From the NCBI GenBank assembly GCA_025937835.1, contig JAICQO010000003.1, positions 83,630 to 147,629 on the forward strand: a stretch of 64,000 bases of DNA, in the 5' to 3' direction. Numbering within the stretch: the first letter of the stretch is position 1; the number at the start of each line of letters is the position of its first letter. Positions 9,017-18,700 of the stretch are shown in pieces. The position numbers and the translations under genes are program-made. This DNA comes from Polyangiaceae bacterium. Its GTDB lineage: Bacteria > Myxococcota_A > Polyangia > Polyangiales > Polyangiaceae. The notes under the pieces are model-generated. The model was not told where the DNA came from. It was given only the letters and a program-made list of their open reading frames with translations, and did not search any database.

Positions 9017-9353
9017 TTTGGATATCCTCCTGCCGAACCGCCCCAGGGTGGCTCGGACCGACTTCACAGACGCGCAAGTAACTGAAACCGGCTCACGCGG
9101 GAAGCGAAGATTTTCGCCGAATTGCTACCAATCGCGGACTTTGAGTACGAGCGGCGCTGGGACTCGGCCCGATGGTCGCGCGCTTCCAGCCTATTTCTGG
9201 TGATTTCCGCGACCACAACCGGCGCGTAAAGTCCGACTGGTCGGCCCAAATTCGGCCATCTGGTAGAGCCACTTCCAGGCCACGAATTTAAGCTTACCCA
9301 GACTGGCCCGGAGGCCGGCCAGGCGCCGGATTCGAGACGCGCGACCCGTTCGG
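9017..9353. other. Gene-free stretch upstream of an ECF sigma operon
   Basis: About 340 bases with no convincing coding sequence, holding the divergent control regions of the small lipoprotein (minus) and the sigma-factor operon (plus). The only clear structure is the palindrome CCGAC-TG-GTCGG at 9233-9244, which resembles the site next to the rpmE promoter. Part of the sequence is visibly less GC-rich than the flanking genes, as expected for promoters. Confidence 0.5.
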
Positions 9354-10070
9354 GTGCAAAGTGGCGGAACGGTGAGCCGAAGCTCCGGCTTGCCGCGTCC
9401 ATCCCTCATTCCCCGGTCTGATTTGGCATCCCGCTCGCTCGACGCGCCGAAGCTCCGCCTGGTGGGCGGGGGCAGAGCCCTGGCCAGGGGCGACAGGGCG
9501 ACGCCGTTCGACGAGCTCTCCGATGCCGAGCTCGTAGCCCTCGCCGCCGAAGGCGAGCCGCTCGGCTTCGCGCTGCTCTACCGGCGTCATTCGGGCTTCG
9601 CGCTGACGCTCGCGATCCGCATCCAGGGCAACTCGGGAGACGTCGAGGACATCGTCCACGACGCATTCTTGCGCGCGCACGGCCGGCTCGGTGAGCTGCG
9701 CGACGGCGCTGCGTTTCGTCCCTGGCTCGGCAGCATCGTGGTGCGCCTGGTTCGGACGCGCTTGCGGCGGCGGCGCCTGCTCGGTGCGCTCGGGCTCACG
9801 ACGCCAGAGCCCGTCGACCTCGACGCCATCGCGTCGCCCTCGGCGGACAGCGAGTCGCGGGTGCTGCTGGCGCAGGTCTACGCGCTCTTGCAGACGCTCC
9901 CCGCCGACGATCGCATCGCCTGGACGCTTCGTTACATCGAGCGGCACCGGCTGGAAGCGGTGGCCGGGCTCACCGATTGCTCGCTTGCCACGGCCAAGCG
10001 CCGCATCTCGCGAGTGCAGCGCTTCCTCGCGGGTCACTTCGTGGCCCCGTTCTCGAAGGAGAGCGCATGA
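9354..10070 (+). CDS. ECF-type RNA polymerase sigma factor
   Basis: Sigma70-family extracytoplasmic-function sigma factor, up to 238 residues. Sigma region 2 runs through ALLYRRHSGFALTLAIRI and GDVEDIVHDAFLRAHGRL; region 4 through LPADDRIAWTLRYIERHRLEAV and a helix-turn-helix (LTDCSLATAKRRISRVQRFL). There are no regions 1.1 or 3. The start is uncertain: GTG at 9354 or GTG at 9372, and the first 55 residues are not conserved-looking. The stop overlaps the next start by ATGA, so it is co-translated with a membrane-anchored TPR protein that may control it. Confidence 0.87.
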   Translation: MQSGGTVSRSSGLPRPSLIPRSDLASRSLDAPKLRLVGGGRALARGDRATPFDELSDAELVALAAEGEPLGFALLYRRHSGFALTLAIRIQGNSGDVEDIVHDAFLRAHGRLGELRDGAAFRPWLGSIVVRLVRTRLRRRRLLGALGLTTPEPVDLDAIASPSADSESRVLLAQVYALLQTLPADDRIAWTLRYIERHRLEAVAGLTDCSLATAKRRISRVQRFLAGHFVAPFSKESA

Positions 10071-11062
10071 TCGAGGACGAGCTGTCGAAGCTGCCGGAGG
10101 GCGCGCTCGCCGACTACCGCCACGACGAACGGCTGCAACGCGTCTGGGGACGGCTCGAAGACGACCTCGGACGCCAGCGCGTACGACCGCGGCCGGCGTT
10201 TCTGTACTTGCCGGCGTTCGGCGCGGCGTTGTTCGCGCTCGGCGTGCTGGTCGGGCGAACGACGCACGTCGCGGAGCCCTCGCCGAGCGTGCTGGCCGAG
10301 CCGCCGCGGGTCGCGGAAGCGGCGCCCAGCCCCCGCCCGGCGAGCGCCGAACAGCGGGCGGACCCGCAACGGCCGGCAACCACCGCCGCGGCCCGGCCCG
10401 CCGTGTCCCCGCGCGGCAGCCTGACGGCGCGGCCGCCGGTGGAAGGGCCGCACCAGCCCCTGGTCAGCGATCCGGTGCCCTTCGCTTCGGCATCTCCTGC
10501 GGCCCCGCCGCAATGGCAAGCACTGGCCGAGTCGGGCGACTTCACGGGCGCTCACGCCGCGCTCGAACGCAGCGGCGGCTTCTCGATGGCTCTCATCGGG
10601 GCTTCCCCCGAGGTGCTGATGTCGCTCGCCGACCTGGCGCGCGCGACGGGTAGCCGCGACCAGGCCGTGACCGCATTGCGGCGGCTCTTGACCGTCCACC
10701 CAGACGCTCCGGAGACGCCGCTCGCAGCCTGGACGCTCGGCAATTTGCTGGAGCAGACCGGCGACCGCAGCGGCGCAGCCGAAGCCTTTGCGCTGTATCG
10801 CCGCTTGTCTCCCACGGGTGATTTCGCGGAAGATGCGGCCGCTCGCCAGTTCGAGAGCGCCCTGTCCGAGGGCAATCTCGAGCTCGCGCGACAGCTCGTG
10901 GACCAGTATGCAAAGGACTTCCCCCACGGTCGCCGTGTCGCCGAGCTCCGCGAAGAGCTGGCGAAGGTCGAGGCCGAGGTGGCCGGCGCCGGCGCGCCGA
11001 GCGTCGTTTCGGATTCCGGCGTGCCCGAGCCGGAGCAACCGGCAGCTCCGCCAGCTCAGTAG
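10067..11062 (+). CDS. Membrane-anchored TPR protein, putative anti-sigma partner
   Basis: 331 residues: a short cytoplasmic N-terminus (about 1-44, DELSKLPEGALADYRHDERLQRVW), one transmembrane helix (about 45-62), a Pro/Ala-rich periplasmic linker (about 65-145) and a TPR-like helical domain to about 315. The start is set by the ATGA overlap with the sigma gene and a GAAGGAG ribosome site. No zinc-binding anti-sigma motif (HxxxCxxC) is visible. The layout matches the third genes of the two modules at 31.1 and 37.9 kb: cytoplasmic peptide, one membrane pass, repeat domain outside. I infer a signal-transducing anti-sigma role; this is unproven. Confidence 0.75.
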   Translation: MIEDELSKLPEGALADYRHDERLQRVWGRLEDDLGRQRVRPRPAFLYLPAFGAALFALGVLVGRTTHVAEPSPSVLAEPPRVAEAAPSPRPASAEQRADPQRPATTAAARPAVSPRGSLTARPPVEGPHQPLVSDPVPFASASPAAPPQWQALAESGDFTGAHAALERSGGFSMALIGASPEVLMSLADLARATGSRDQAVTALRRLLTVHPDAPETPLAAWTLGNLLEQTGDRSGAAEAFALYRRLSPTGDFAEDAAARQFESALSEGNLELARQLVDQYAKDFPHGRRVAELREELAKVEAEVAGAGAPSVVSDSGVPEPEQPAAPPAQ

Positions 11063-11069
11063 TCGCGCG

Positions 11070-12026
11070 CTGAGGCTCGCTCTGTGGGCGCTGCTCGCGC
11101 TGTGCAGCGCCGTGTCACCGGCCTACGCGGCGGGCCGAGCCGAGGTCGTGATCGAGGTGGACCCTGCCGGTGAGCGACTGCTCGACGCGCGGGCGGTGCG
11201 GCGCCTGGTGGCGCTCGAGCTCGCCGACGTGGAGGTGCCGGTGGCGCCGGGCGGCGCGCTCTCGGCGTTGTTCTACCGCGTGCTCGGCGACAACCGAGGC
11301 TTCGTCGAGCTGGAGCTCTGGGAGCGCGGGACCCTGTACGGGAGCCGCCGTGTCTCCCGCGTCGACCGCGCAGGGCATCTCTTCGCGCGGCGAGTGGCGC
11401 TGGCGGCCGCCGAGCTGGCGCGCGCTCTCCGGCAGCAACGCATCGCCAAGCGGCGGGTCGAGTCGCGACGGCTCGCCCGCGAGCGCGCCGAACGCCGCCG
11501 CAAGCTGACGCGGACGCTCGAAGGCCCGCTCGCGCTGCGCAGCGGCGTGTTCGCGGCCCGCGGCGACGCGCTCACGGTGTTCGGCTCGAACCTCACCGTC
11601 GGCTTCACGTTGGCCGGAGCGACACGGCTCGACCTCGGCGCGCGCGTCAGTGGAGCCGAGCTCTCGGACGCCGATGCGCGCTGGACGGCGCTCGAGCTCG
11701 AGCTCGGTCCGGCACACCGCTTCCGTCTCTCGAGCGGGCTCGATCTGGACCTGTCGACCCTGGTCGGCGTCTCTGCGCTCCACGTCACGGGCGTGCGCGG
11801 AGTGGACGACATCCGCGAGCAAGACGAGACCTGGACGGCGCGCGCCGCGCTCGCGCTGCGGCTCGAGCCGCGTCTCAGCCGCTGGCTGCGGGCGAGCTTC
11901 GGGCTCGAAGGCGGCCAATATTTGCGGGCAATTCCGCTCGAAACCGCGACGGGTGCCACCGCGCGGCTCCGGAGCGCCTACGCCGGCTTCGGGCTCGGCC
12001 TCGTGCTCACGCCGCCGCGAGAATGA
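11070..12026 (+). CDS. Exported protein, probable beta-barrel C-terminus (start uncertain)
   Basis: About 318 residues, with a signal peptide ending in SAVSPAYA, an N-terminal domain (RAVRRLVALELADVEV ... GFVELELWERGTLYG ... RVALAAAELARAL), an Arg-rich charged helix (about 115-145) and a C-terminal half of alternating hydrophobic strands that resembles an outer-membrane barrel. There is no ATG, GTG or TTG at a sensible distance before the signal peptide; the given start is a CTG seven bases after the previous stop. An earlier GTG near 10937 would add a long Arg-rich extension overlapping the upstream gene. The N-domain layout resembles the exported proteins at 32.4 and 36.4 kb. Confidence 0.65.
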   Translation: MRLALWALLALCSAVSPAYAAGRAEVVIEVDPAGERLLDARAVRRLVALELADVEVPVAPGGALSALFYRVLGDNRGFVELELWERGTLYGSRRVSRVDRAGHLFARRVALAAAELARALRQQRIAKRRVESRRLARERAERRRKLTRTLEGPLALRSGVFAARGDALTVFGSNLTVGFTLAGATRLDLGARVSGAELSDADARWTALELELGPAHRFRLSSGLDLDLSTLVGVSALHVTGVRGVDDIREQDETWTARAALALRLEPRLSRWLRASFGLEGGQYLRAIPLETATGATARLRSAYAGFGLGLVLTPPRE

Positions 12027-12035
12027 GCGCCGGCG

Positions 12036-12722
12036 CTAGGAGAAGAAGCTCTGGTCCGGCTCGGACAGGATCAGCAGCGCCTCGCGGGCACCGGCCACGG
12101 GTTTGCCGCCGAGCGGGCGCACCACGTACAGCGAGCCGTCGATCGCCGAGCGCTTGACCGCGACGCGCACGGCGCGGCCCTGTGCGATCAGATCGTTCGG
12201 AGAAGGGAGCCCGCTGGCGGGCGGCGGAAACGCGGAGCTCGAAGCTCGGCTCGGAACCGGCGGCGGCACGCTGGAGTTCGGGCGAGGCGGAACGCCGGAC
12301 GCCGAGCTCGTAGCGACGGGAACGCCGGGCGCGGGAGGGGAGCTCGCCGTTACCTGGGCGGCGGCTGGCGCGGGTGCGCTCGCCGAAGGCCGCGGCGGCG
12401 GCGCCGAGGTCGAGCGACGGAGGCTCGGCGGGGCACCGGACTCGCCCGGGGGGCGGCGCGGCACCTCGTCGGGGCTGCGCGTGGAGAGGGGCGCGACCTG
12501 GGCTGCCAGATCGGCCGCGTGGCGCGCGAGCGAAAGCGACCGCGCGTCGTCGCCCGCCTCCTCGGCTGCGGTCGCTGCGCGCTGTAGCCAGCGCACGGCC
12601 TCTTTCTGATCGCCCTGATCCCACAGAGCCTTGGCGGTCTCGAGGTTGTCGCGGACGCCGTCGCCGTCGCTCGGCGACGCGCTCGGGAAGGGCTCGGACG
12701 ACGCTGAATCGTTTTGTGTCAT
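12036..12722 (-). CDS. Hypothetical protein with TPR-like start and Pro/Ser linker
   Basis: 228 residues. A short TPR-like pair of helices (about 25-70: LETAKALWDQGDQKEAVRWLQRA) is followed by a long Ala/Pro/Ser-rich disordered stretch (about 75-175) and a compact C-terminal domain (RAVRVAVKRSAIDGSLYVVRPL). It lies 16 bp downstream of the giant TPR gene on the same strand and is presumably in one operon with it. No function recognised; it may be an accessory subunit of the TPR protein. Confidence 0.7.
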   Translation of the reverse strand: MTQNDSASSEPFPSASPSDGDGVRDNLETAKALWDQGDQKEAVRWLQRAATAAEEAGDDARSLSLARHAADLAAQVAPLSTRSPDEVPRRPPGESGAPPSLRRSTSAPPPRPSASAPAPAAAQVTASSPPAPGVPVATSSASGVPPRPNSSVPPPVPSRASSSAFPPPASGLPSPNDLIAQGRAVRVAVKRSAIDGSLYVVRPLGGKPVAGAREALLILSEPDQSFFS

Positions 12723-12738
12723 GGACTCTCCGAAAACC

Positions 12739-15700
12739 TCAGGGGCTGCCGAGCGCCGCGAGCAGGCGTCGAATCTCGACGTCGTTCGGCTCGCTCTGCG
12801 CCGCGAGCGACAGCAACCGGCGCGCAGACGCGAGCTGCCCTCGGTCCTGCTCGATGCACGCGAGCCGCACGTAGGCGGTCGCGACGCGCGGGTCGGCCTT
12901 GCGCTCCGGACCGTGCTCGCGCAGCGTCAAGAAGGCGCGCAATGCGGCGGCCGCGGACTCGCTCTGATCGAGCTCGAACGCCAGCATGCCGAACACCCAG
13001 GCCGTGTCCGTGTCCGAGCGATCGAGCTGATACGCGCTCGCCAGCGCCTGATACGCCTCGCACAGCTCGTCGGCCGCGAGGTGAATTTCGGCGAGCTCGC
13101 GGAACGGCCGCGCCATCGGCCGCCCGCGCGGCCGCGCCTCTCCCTGCACGATGCGCTGCATCAGCGCGAGCGCCTCGGAGGCCCGGCCGAGCCGGCGCAG
13201 CACGCGCGCCTTGAGCACCGCGCCGTCCAGATGCTCCGGTTCATGCCCCTCGAGCCTCGACAGAGCTTCGAGCGCCTCCTCGTGTGCGCCCTCGCCGCTC
13301 AGGAAATCAGCCGCCTCGTAGAGCAGCCGCACTCGCTCGCGTGGCTCCGCGAGCAGCGCCCGATCGAGCAGCAGGCGAGCTTGTTTCGAGCGCTCGCCGC
13401 GGCGCCCGCACAGCTCGTAGAGCGCCGTGTGCAGCTCCGCGACGTCGGGCGTGCGCGAGAGCGCGTTCTCGAGCACGCGCACGGCGGCGTCCGAGTCGCC
13501 GGCCGCCTCCAGCGAGCGCGACAACGACACCAGCGCGAGGTAGCGCTGATCGCCCTGCTCGATGTCGGCGAGGCGCCGGTACACGGTCGCGGCGCGCGTG
13601 TGAGCTCCGGCACGGCGCGATTGCTCGCCGAGCTGCCAGAGCAGCGCGGCGCTGTGCGCGCCGCGTTCCACCCAGTGAGCGACGATCTCGTCGAGCTCCT
13701 GCTGATTGCCGCTCGCGCTCGAGGCCTCGATCGCCGCCAGGGCCCAGCGCTCCGAGTCGGTCCAGATCCGGGTTCGGCGGATCGCCGAGCCGATCTCTTC
13801 GCTGGCGTCGCCGTAGGTCTGGTTCAGCTCCACCAGCTCCTCGAGGGCCTCCTCGGTGCGCCCGGCCGCTTCCAGGGTGGCCGCGCGGCGGCGTCGCACG
13901 GCGCGCGCCGGCGCGACGCGCAGCCCGACGGTGTCGAGCAGGTCGAGCGCGCGATCGGGTGCGCCTGTCTGCAAATGGGCATCCGCGAGGCGCAATACCA
14001 GCTCCGGTTCGGGCGCGCGCTCGATGGCGCGCTCGAGCACGTCGCGAAGCCGCAGCCACTCCCCGCGCTGATCCAGCACCTCGAGCAGGCGCTCGCGCAG
14101 ATCGGCGCGCGCGGGATCGGCCGAGAAACCGTGCTCGAGACCGCGCTCGAGGTACTCGGAGTCGCCGAGCTCGTCGGCCAGCGCCACGAGACGCGCCGCG
14201 AGCTCCGAAACCTCGGGGCCGTCGCTCACGGCGAGCAGCGCATCGACGGCGTCCGCGAGATCTTCCGGCGGCGCGCCGAGCTCTTCCAGGAGCTCGAGGG
14301 CTCTGCGGCGCGCGTCCTGCTTGTACGCCTCGTCGTCGGTCAACGGCAGATAGGCGTGGAGCGCGTCTTCCTTGCGCCCCGCCGTGGAAAGCACGCGGGC
14401 GATGCGCCAGCGCAGCGCCTTGGCGTCGGCGGCGCGCCCTTCGGCGGCGGCCAGCGTCGCGTGATCGTCGAGCAGCGACACGAGCTCGTCGAGCCGGCCT
14501 CGCCCCGCGGGCGACCCGGCCAAGAGCTCCGCAGCTTCCGCACACCGCGCGTCCGCCCGCACCAACGCCCAGAGCCGTTCGCCGCCCTCGTCCGCTCGCG
14601 CCGGCAGCGCGAGCAAGCGCCGCCCGAGCTCGAGCTCGAGCTCCAGCCGCTCGGCCTCGGCGCTGTTCGAGAGCAGCCGCTCCACCAGCGACAGCGCGAG
14701 CTCGGGCTCCGGCAGCGCGTCGTAGACCGCGATCAGCCGCTGGCACGCCGCGCGTACGCCTTCGGAGAGCGACAGCAGCTCGGGCTCTAGCTCGCGACCG
14801 AGGCTCCTGGCCTGCTGCTTCAGCGCCTCGTCGAGGCCACCCGCGCGCCGCCGCGCTTCGACCAGGTCCACGAGCGCGTCGAGCCGCTGCTCGGCTCGGG
14901 TGCTGCGCTCGAGCCGCGCGACAATCGCGCGTTCGAGCAGCGGATGCCATTCACGCCGCAGCAGACCGCGCTCGAGCGCGCGAGCTTCGGTGTCGCTGCC
15001 GAGCGCCGCCTCGAAGGCCCACTCGAGCTGGTCGTCGGCTTTCTCGAACTCACCGCGGCGCCGGCTCAGCTCGCTCAGGGCGAGGTACAGCTCGGCGCGC
15101 GCGCTCACCTTGGCCGCGTCGGGGTAGTGCGGGATCAGCACCAACAACGCCTGATAGCTCTGCTCGGCGCGCGCGAGCTCGCCGCGCTCGAACGAGAGCC
15201 GGCCCAGCGCCGAGAGCACGGCCGCGTTGCTCGGATGCCGCTCGGCGGCGCCCACGAGCTCGGCGAGGGCTTCTGATTGCCGCTCGGCGCGGCACAGCAC
15301 GTCGCTGAGCGCGACGTGGACGGAGGCCGCTTCCTTCGGCCGTCGCTGCCCGTAGTGCGCGAGCTGCTTCCGCAAAACCCGCTCGGCGCGCAGCAGGCGC
15401 TCCTTCTTCACGAGCTCGGCGACCAGCTCGAGCACGGGCAAGGGGTCATCCGTGAGCAGGCTGGGCGTTTCGCACAGCAGATCTGCCGCGCGATCGAGCT
15501 CGCCGGCCCGCCGGTACGCCGAGAGCGCCGCCGCCAGATCGCCCGTGTGCGCGGCGTGCACCTCCGCGAGCCGCGTGAACAAGAGCCCGTGCCCGCGCCC
15601 GCTCTCGGCCTCGTCCGCGATCAGCTCGGCCAGCTCTTGAAAGCGTCCGCGCGACTCGAGCAAGGCCGACAACGCCTCGAAGCTCTCCGAATCCCGACCG

Positions 15701-18700
15701 AACCGGCTGCGGATCGCGCGCCAGGACTCGATCGCGCCCTCGGGGTTCTCGAGCTGGTCGGCCTGCAGCCGGGCCGCGTAGCCCAGATCCTCTCGCGCCA
15801 GCGCGGCGTCGTCGGTGGCCTCGGCACGGGCAGAGAGCGCCTGCACCAGCTCGGCGTGGTGCTCCGTCTGGGTCAGCGCCCGCACCCAGCCGTCGAGCAC
15901 CTGCGCGTCCCCCGGGGACTCATCGAGCAACGAGCGGAACGCCACCGCGGCCCGGATCGGGTCGCCGATGTCGTCGAGCGCGACGCGCGCGCTCTCGACG
16001 AGGACGCGTCGCTTGCGCTCTGGGTCGGGCTCGAGCTCTGCCAGGCGCTGGAGCGTGGCGTAGCGCGCCTCGTGGCGAGCCGCCTCGGCGAACAGCCGCT
16101 CCAGGGCGCGCGCGGCGACCAGCTGGTGCTCCGGAGCCTTGGCGTCGTCGAGCACGCGTTGCTCGAGCGCGATCGCGCGCTCCGCGTTGCCGAGCCCGAG
16201 CTCGATCCGCGCGGCGTCACGCAGCAAGTCGACGAACAACGCCTCGTCCGAGACGCGCGCTGCCGCCTGCACCTCGAGCTCGGAGAGCTCGGCGAGCGCG
16301 CCGAGCTCGATGGCCAGATCCGCCAGCCGGTGACGGTGCTTCTGCACCTCGGGCTCGGCCAAAAACAGCTGGCCGAGGGCGTCGAAGCTGGCCCGGCCGT
16401 CGCGGCGCTGCTCCGAAAGATCGTACGACTCACGCAGCAAGCGCACGCGCTCCGCCTCGTCAGTGACGCGCGACAGCTCCTCCGCGAGCGCGCGGGCGGC
16501 GGCAGCGAGCTCGGCGCGCCCGAGGTATTCCTTGTGCAGCAGCCGCGCGGCTCGCCGCGCCGCCTTTTGCTGAGCCTCCACCGCCTCGCTCGGCGCGTCC
16601 GCGGGCAGCTCGAGCGAGAGCACGCGTTCGAGCAAGCCCAGCGCGGACTCACTCGGGTTTCCGAGCTTCAGCAGATCTTCCAGCACCGCGAGCGCGCCCG
16701 GGCCGTCGCCCATTTCGAGCTCGAGCCCGGCGATCCGCTCGCGCAGGCGCACGAGCTCGGCCCCGGACAACGACGACTCGCGGCGCGACAGGTGCTCCGA
16801 CAGCTTGTCGAGGCGGCGCTGGCGTTCGTAGAGCCGTTCCAGCGCGACGTCCACGCGGCCGTCGCGCGGTCGCAGCGTCGAATACTCTTCCCAGAAACGC
16901 ATGGCGCGCTCCGGCTCGCCCGCCACGTCGCGAGCGGCGACCGCTGCCTCGTCGAGCAGCGCGGCGCGCTCGCCCGGGTCCTTTTCGGCCGCGATCATCC
17001 GCTCGTAGAGCGGGAACAGCACGTCCCAACGACGCTCGAGGCTCAGCGACAGCTTCACGCGGTCGAAGGCCCAGCGCGCGTCCGGCTGCACCGTGAGCAT
17101 GCGCAAGAGCCCCGTGGTGAGGGCGCGGGGATCGCTCAGGTGCTGCTCGACCACGCGGATCAGGCGCTTCACCAGCCACTCCACGGTCGAGACGTCTTCG
17201 GCAGATGCCAGCGCCCGCTCGTAGGCGCGCACGAGCGACAGCGGCTCGCCGCGATCGAGCGCGCGCTCTTCGATCGCCTGCCAGGCGTCGGCGTCGCGGC
17301 CGAGCGCGGAGGCGGCGCGCTCCAACACTCTCGAGGTCTCCGCGCCGGCGTCGGCCGCGAGCGCCTGGTCGAGCCAGCCCTGGCGTAGCGCCACGAGCTC
17401 CCCGGGAGCAGCGTCGAGCTTCGACAACGGCTCGGTCGTCTCGAGCAGCGCGCCCAGCGCAAGCGCGCGCTCGGTCGGTCCGATCGCCGAGGCGCTCTCG
17501 AGCACGAGCTCGGCCGCGCGCACCGAGGTCTCCGGGCGCGCCACGAGCTCGAGCGCGAGCTCGCGGGCGCTCGTGTTTTGCGAGCCTTGACCGAGCACCG
17601 AGGCCACGACGTCGAGCGCGACCGGAGCATGCCCGCGAGCCAGGAGCTCGCGCGCGAGCTCGAGCTCCGCCGAAGGCTCGCGGTTCGCGCCCTCGGCCGT
17701 GCGCAGCCGCTCGAGCGCCGAAAGCCCGCCCGCTGTGTCGCCCGACAAGAACTTCAGCCGGGACAGCGACAGCAGCGTATCGCTGCGCAACGGAGCCTGC
17801 TCCAGGGCGCGCTCCAGCGTGCGCAGCGCGGCCGCGCTGTCTTCGAACTCGCGCTCTTCCACGCGGGCCCAGTGCATCATCACGCTGACCGGATCGGCGG
17901 TGGTCGCGGCGCGCCACTCGAACAGCCAGCGCCGCTTCTCGCGCCGCCACTCTGGCGTGGCCGGCAGCTCGAGCAGCCCGACGTAGGCCCGCACGTCTTC
18001 GTCGTTCGCGTGCGTCTCGATCAGCTCCTCGTAGATCGAGGCCGCCGCCTCGAGCCGCTTGCTCGCCAGAAGCACTCGGGCCTTGGCCGCGCCCAAAAGC
18101 CGCGCCCGCGTCGCGTCCCGGCTCACGAGCTCCGGCAACAGCTCGTCGATGATCGAGGCGTAGCCTTCGGGGGCCGCCGCCGCGATCGCCGCCGGCTCGA
18201 GCGAGAGCAGCAGCGACGACAGCTCGCCCGGATCCGGACGCAGCTCGGCGAGCCGACGCACCGCGAGCCGCAGGGATTTGAAATCGAGCGCGCGGGCGTG
18301 CAGATCCACGAGCCGCAGCTCGAGCTCCGGATCTCGCGGGTTTGCCGCGCGCGCCCGCTCGAGCAACCGGATCGTCTCGCCGAGCTCGTCCGGCGCGCAG
18401 TGTTCGGCGGCCTCGCGGAACTTCACGGCGGCTCGCTCGGGCTCGGACAACCGCCGCTCGAGCACGTCGCCGTAGACCTCGAGCACCTCGATCATCGACT
18501 TGCGGTCGGGGGCGGCCTCGGATAGCGCCTGCGCGATTTGCTCGGCGATCGGCCCCTCGATGCCGTCCTGGTTCAGGGCCGCGATCAGCGCCGAAAGGCA
18601 GTCTCGCGGGTTCTCGATGCCGCGCACCGCGCGCTCGATCCACTTCGGCGCCCCGCCCGGCCACTCGAGCACGGTGCGCTTGAGGAGCCGCGCCAGTAGC

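Noticed and set aside
12631..17388. Long plus-strand open frames opposite the giant TPR gene
   Set aside because: They are shadows created by the strong third-position GC bias; they lack ribosome sites, family motifs and consistent codon use, and the minus-strand gene explains the region.
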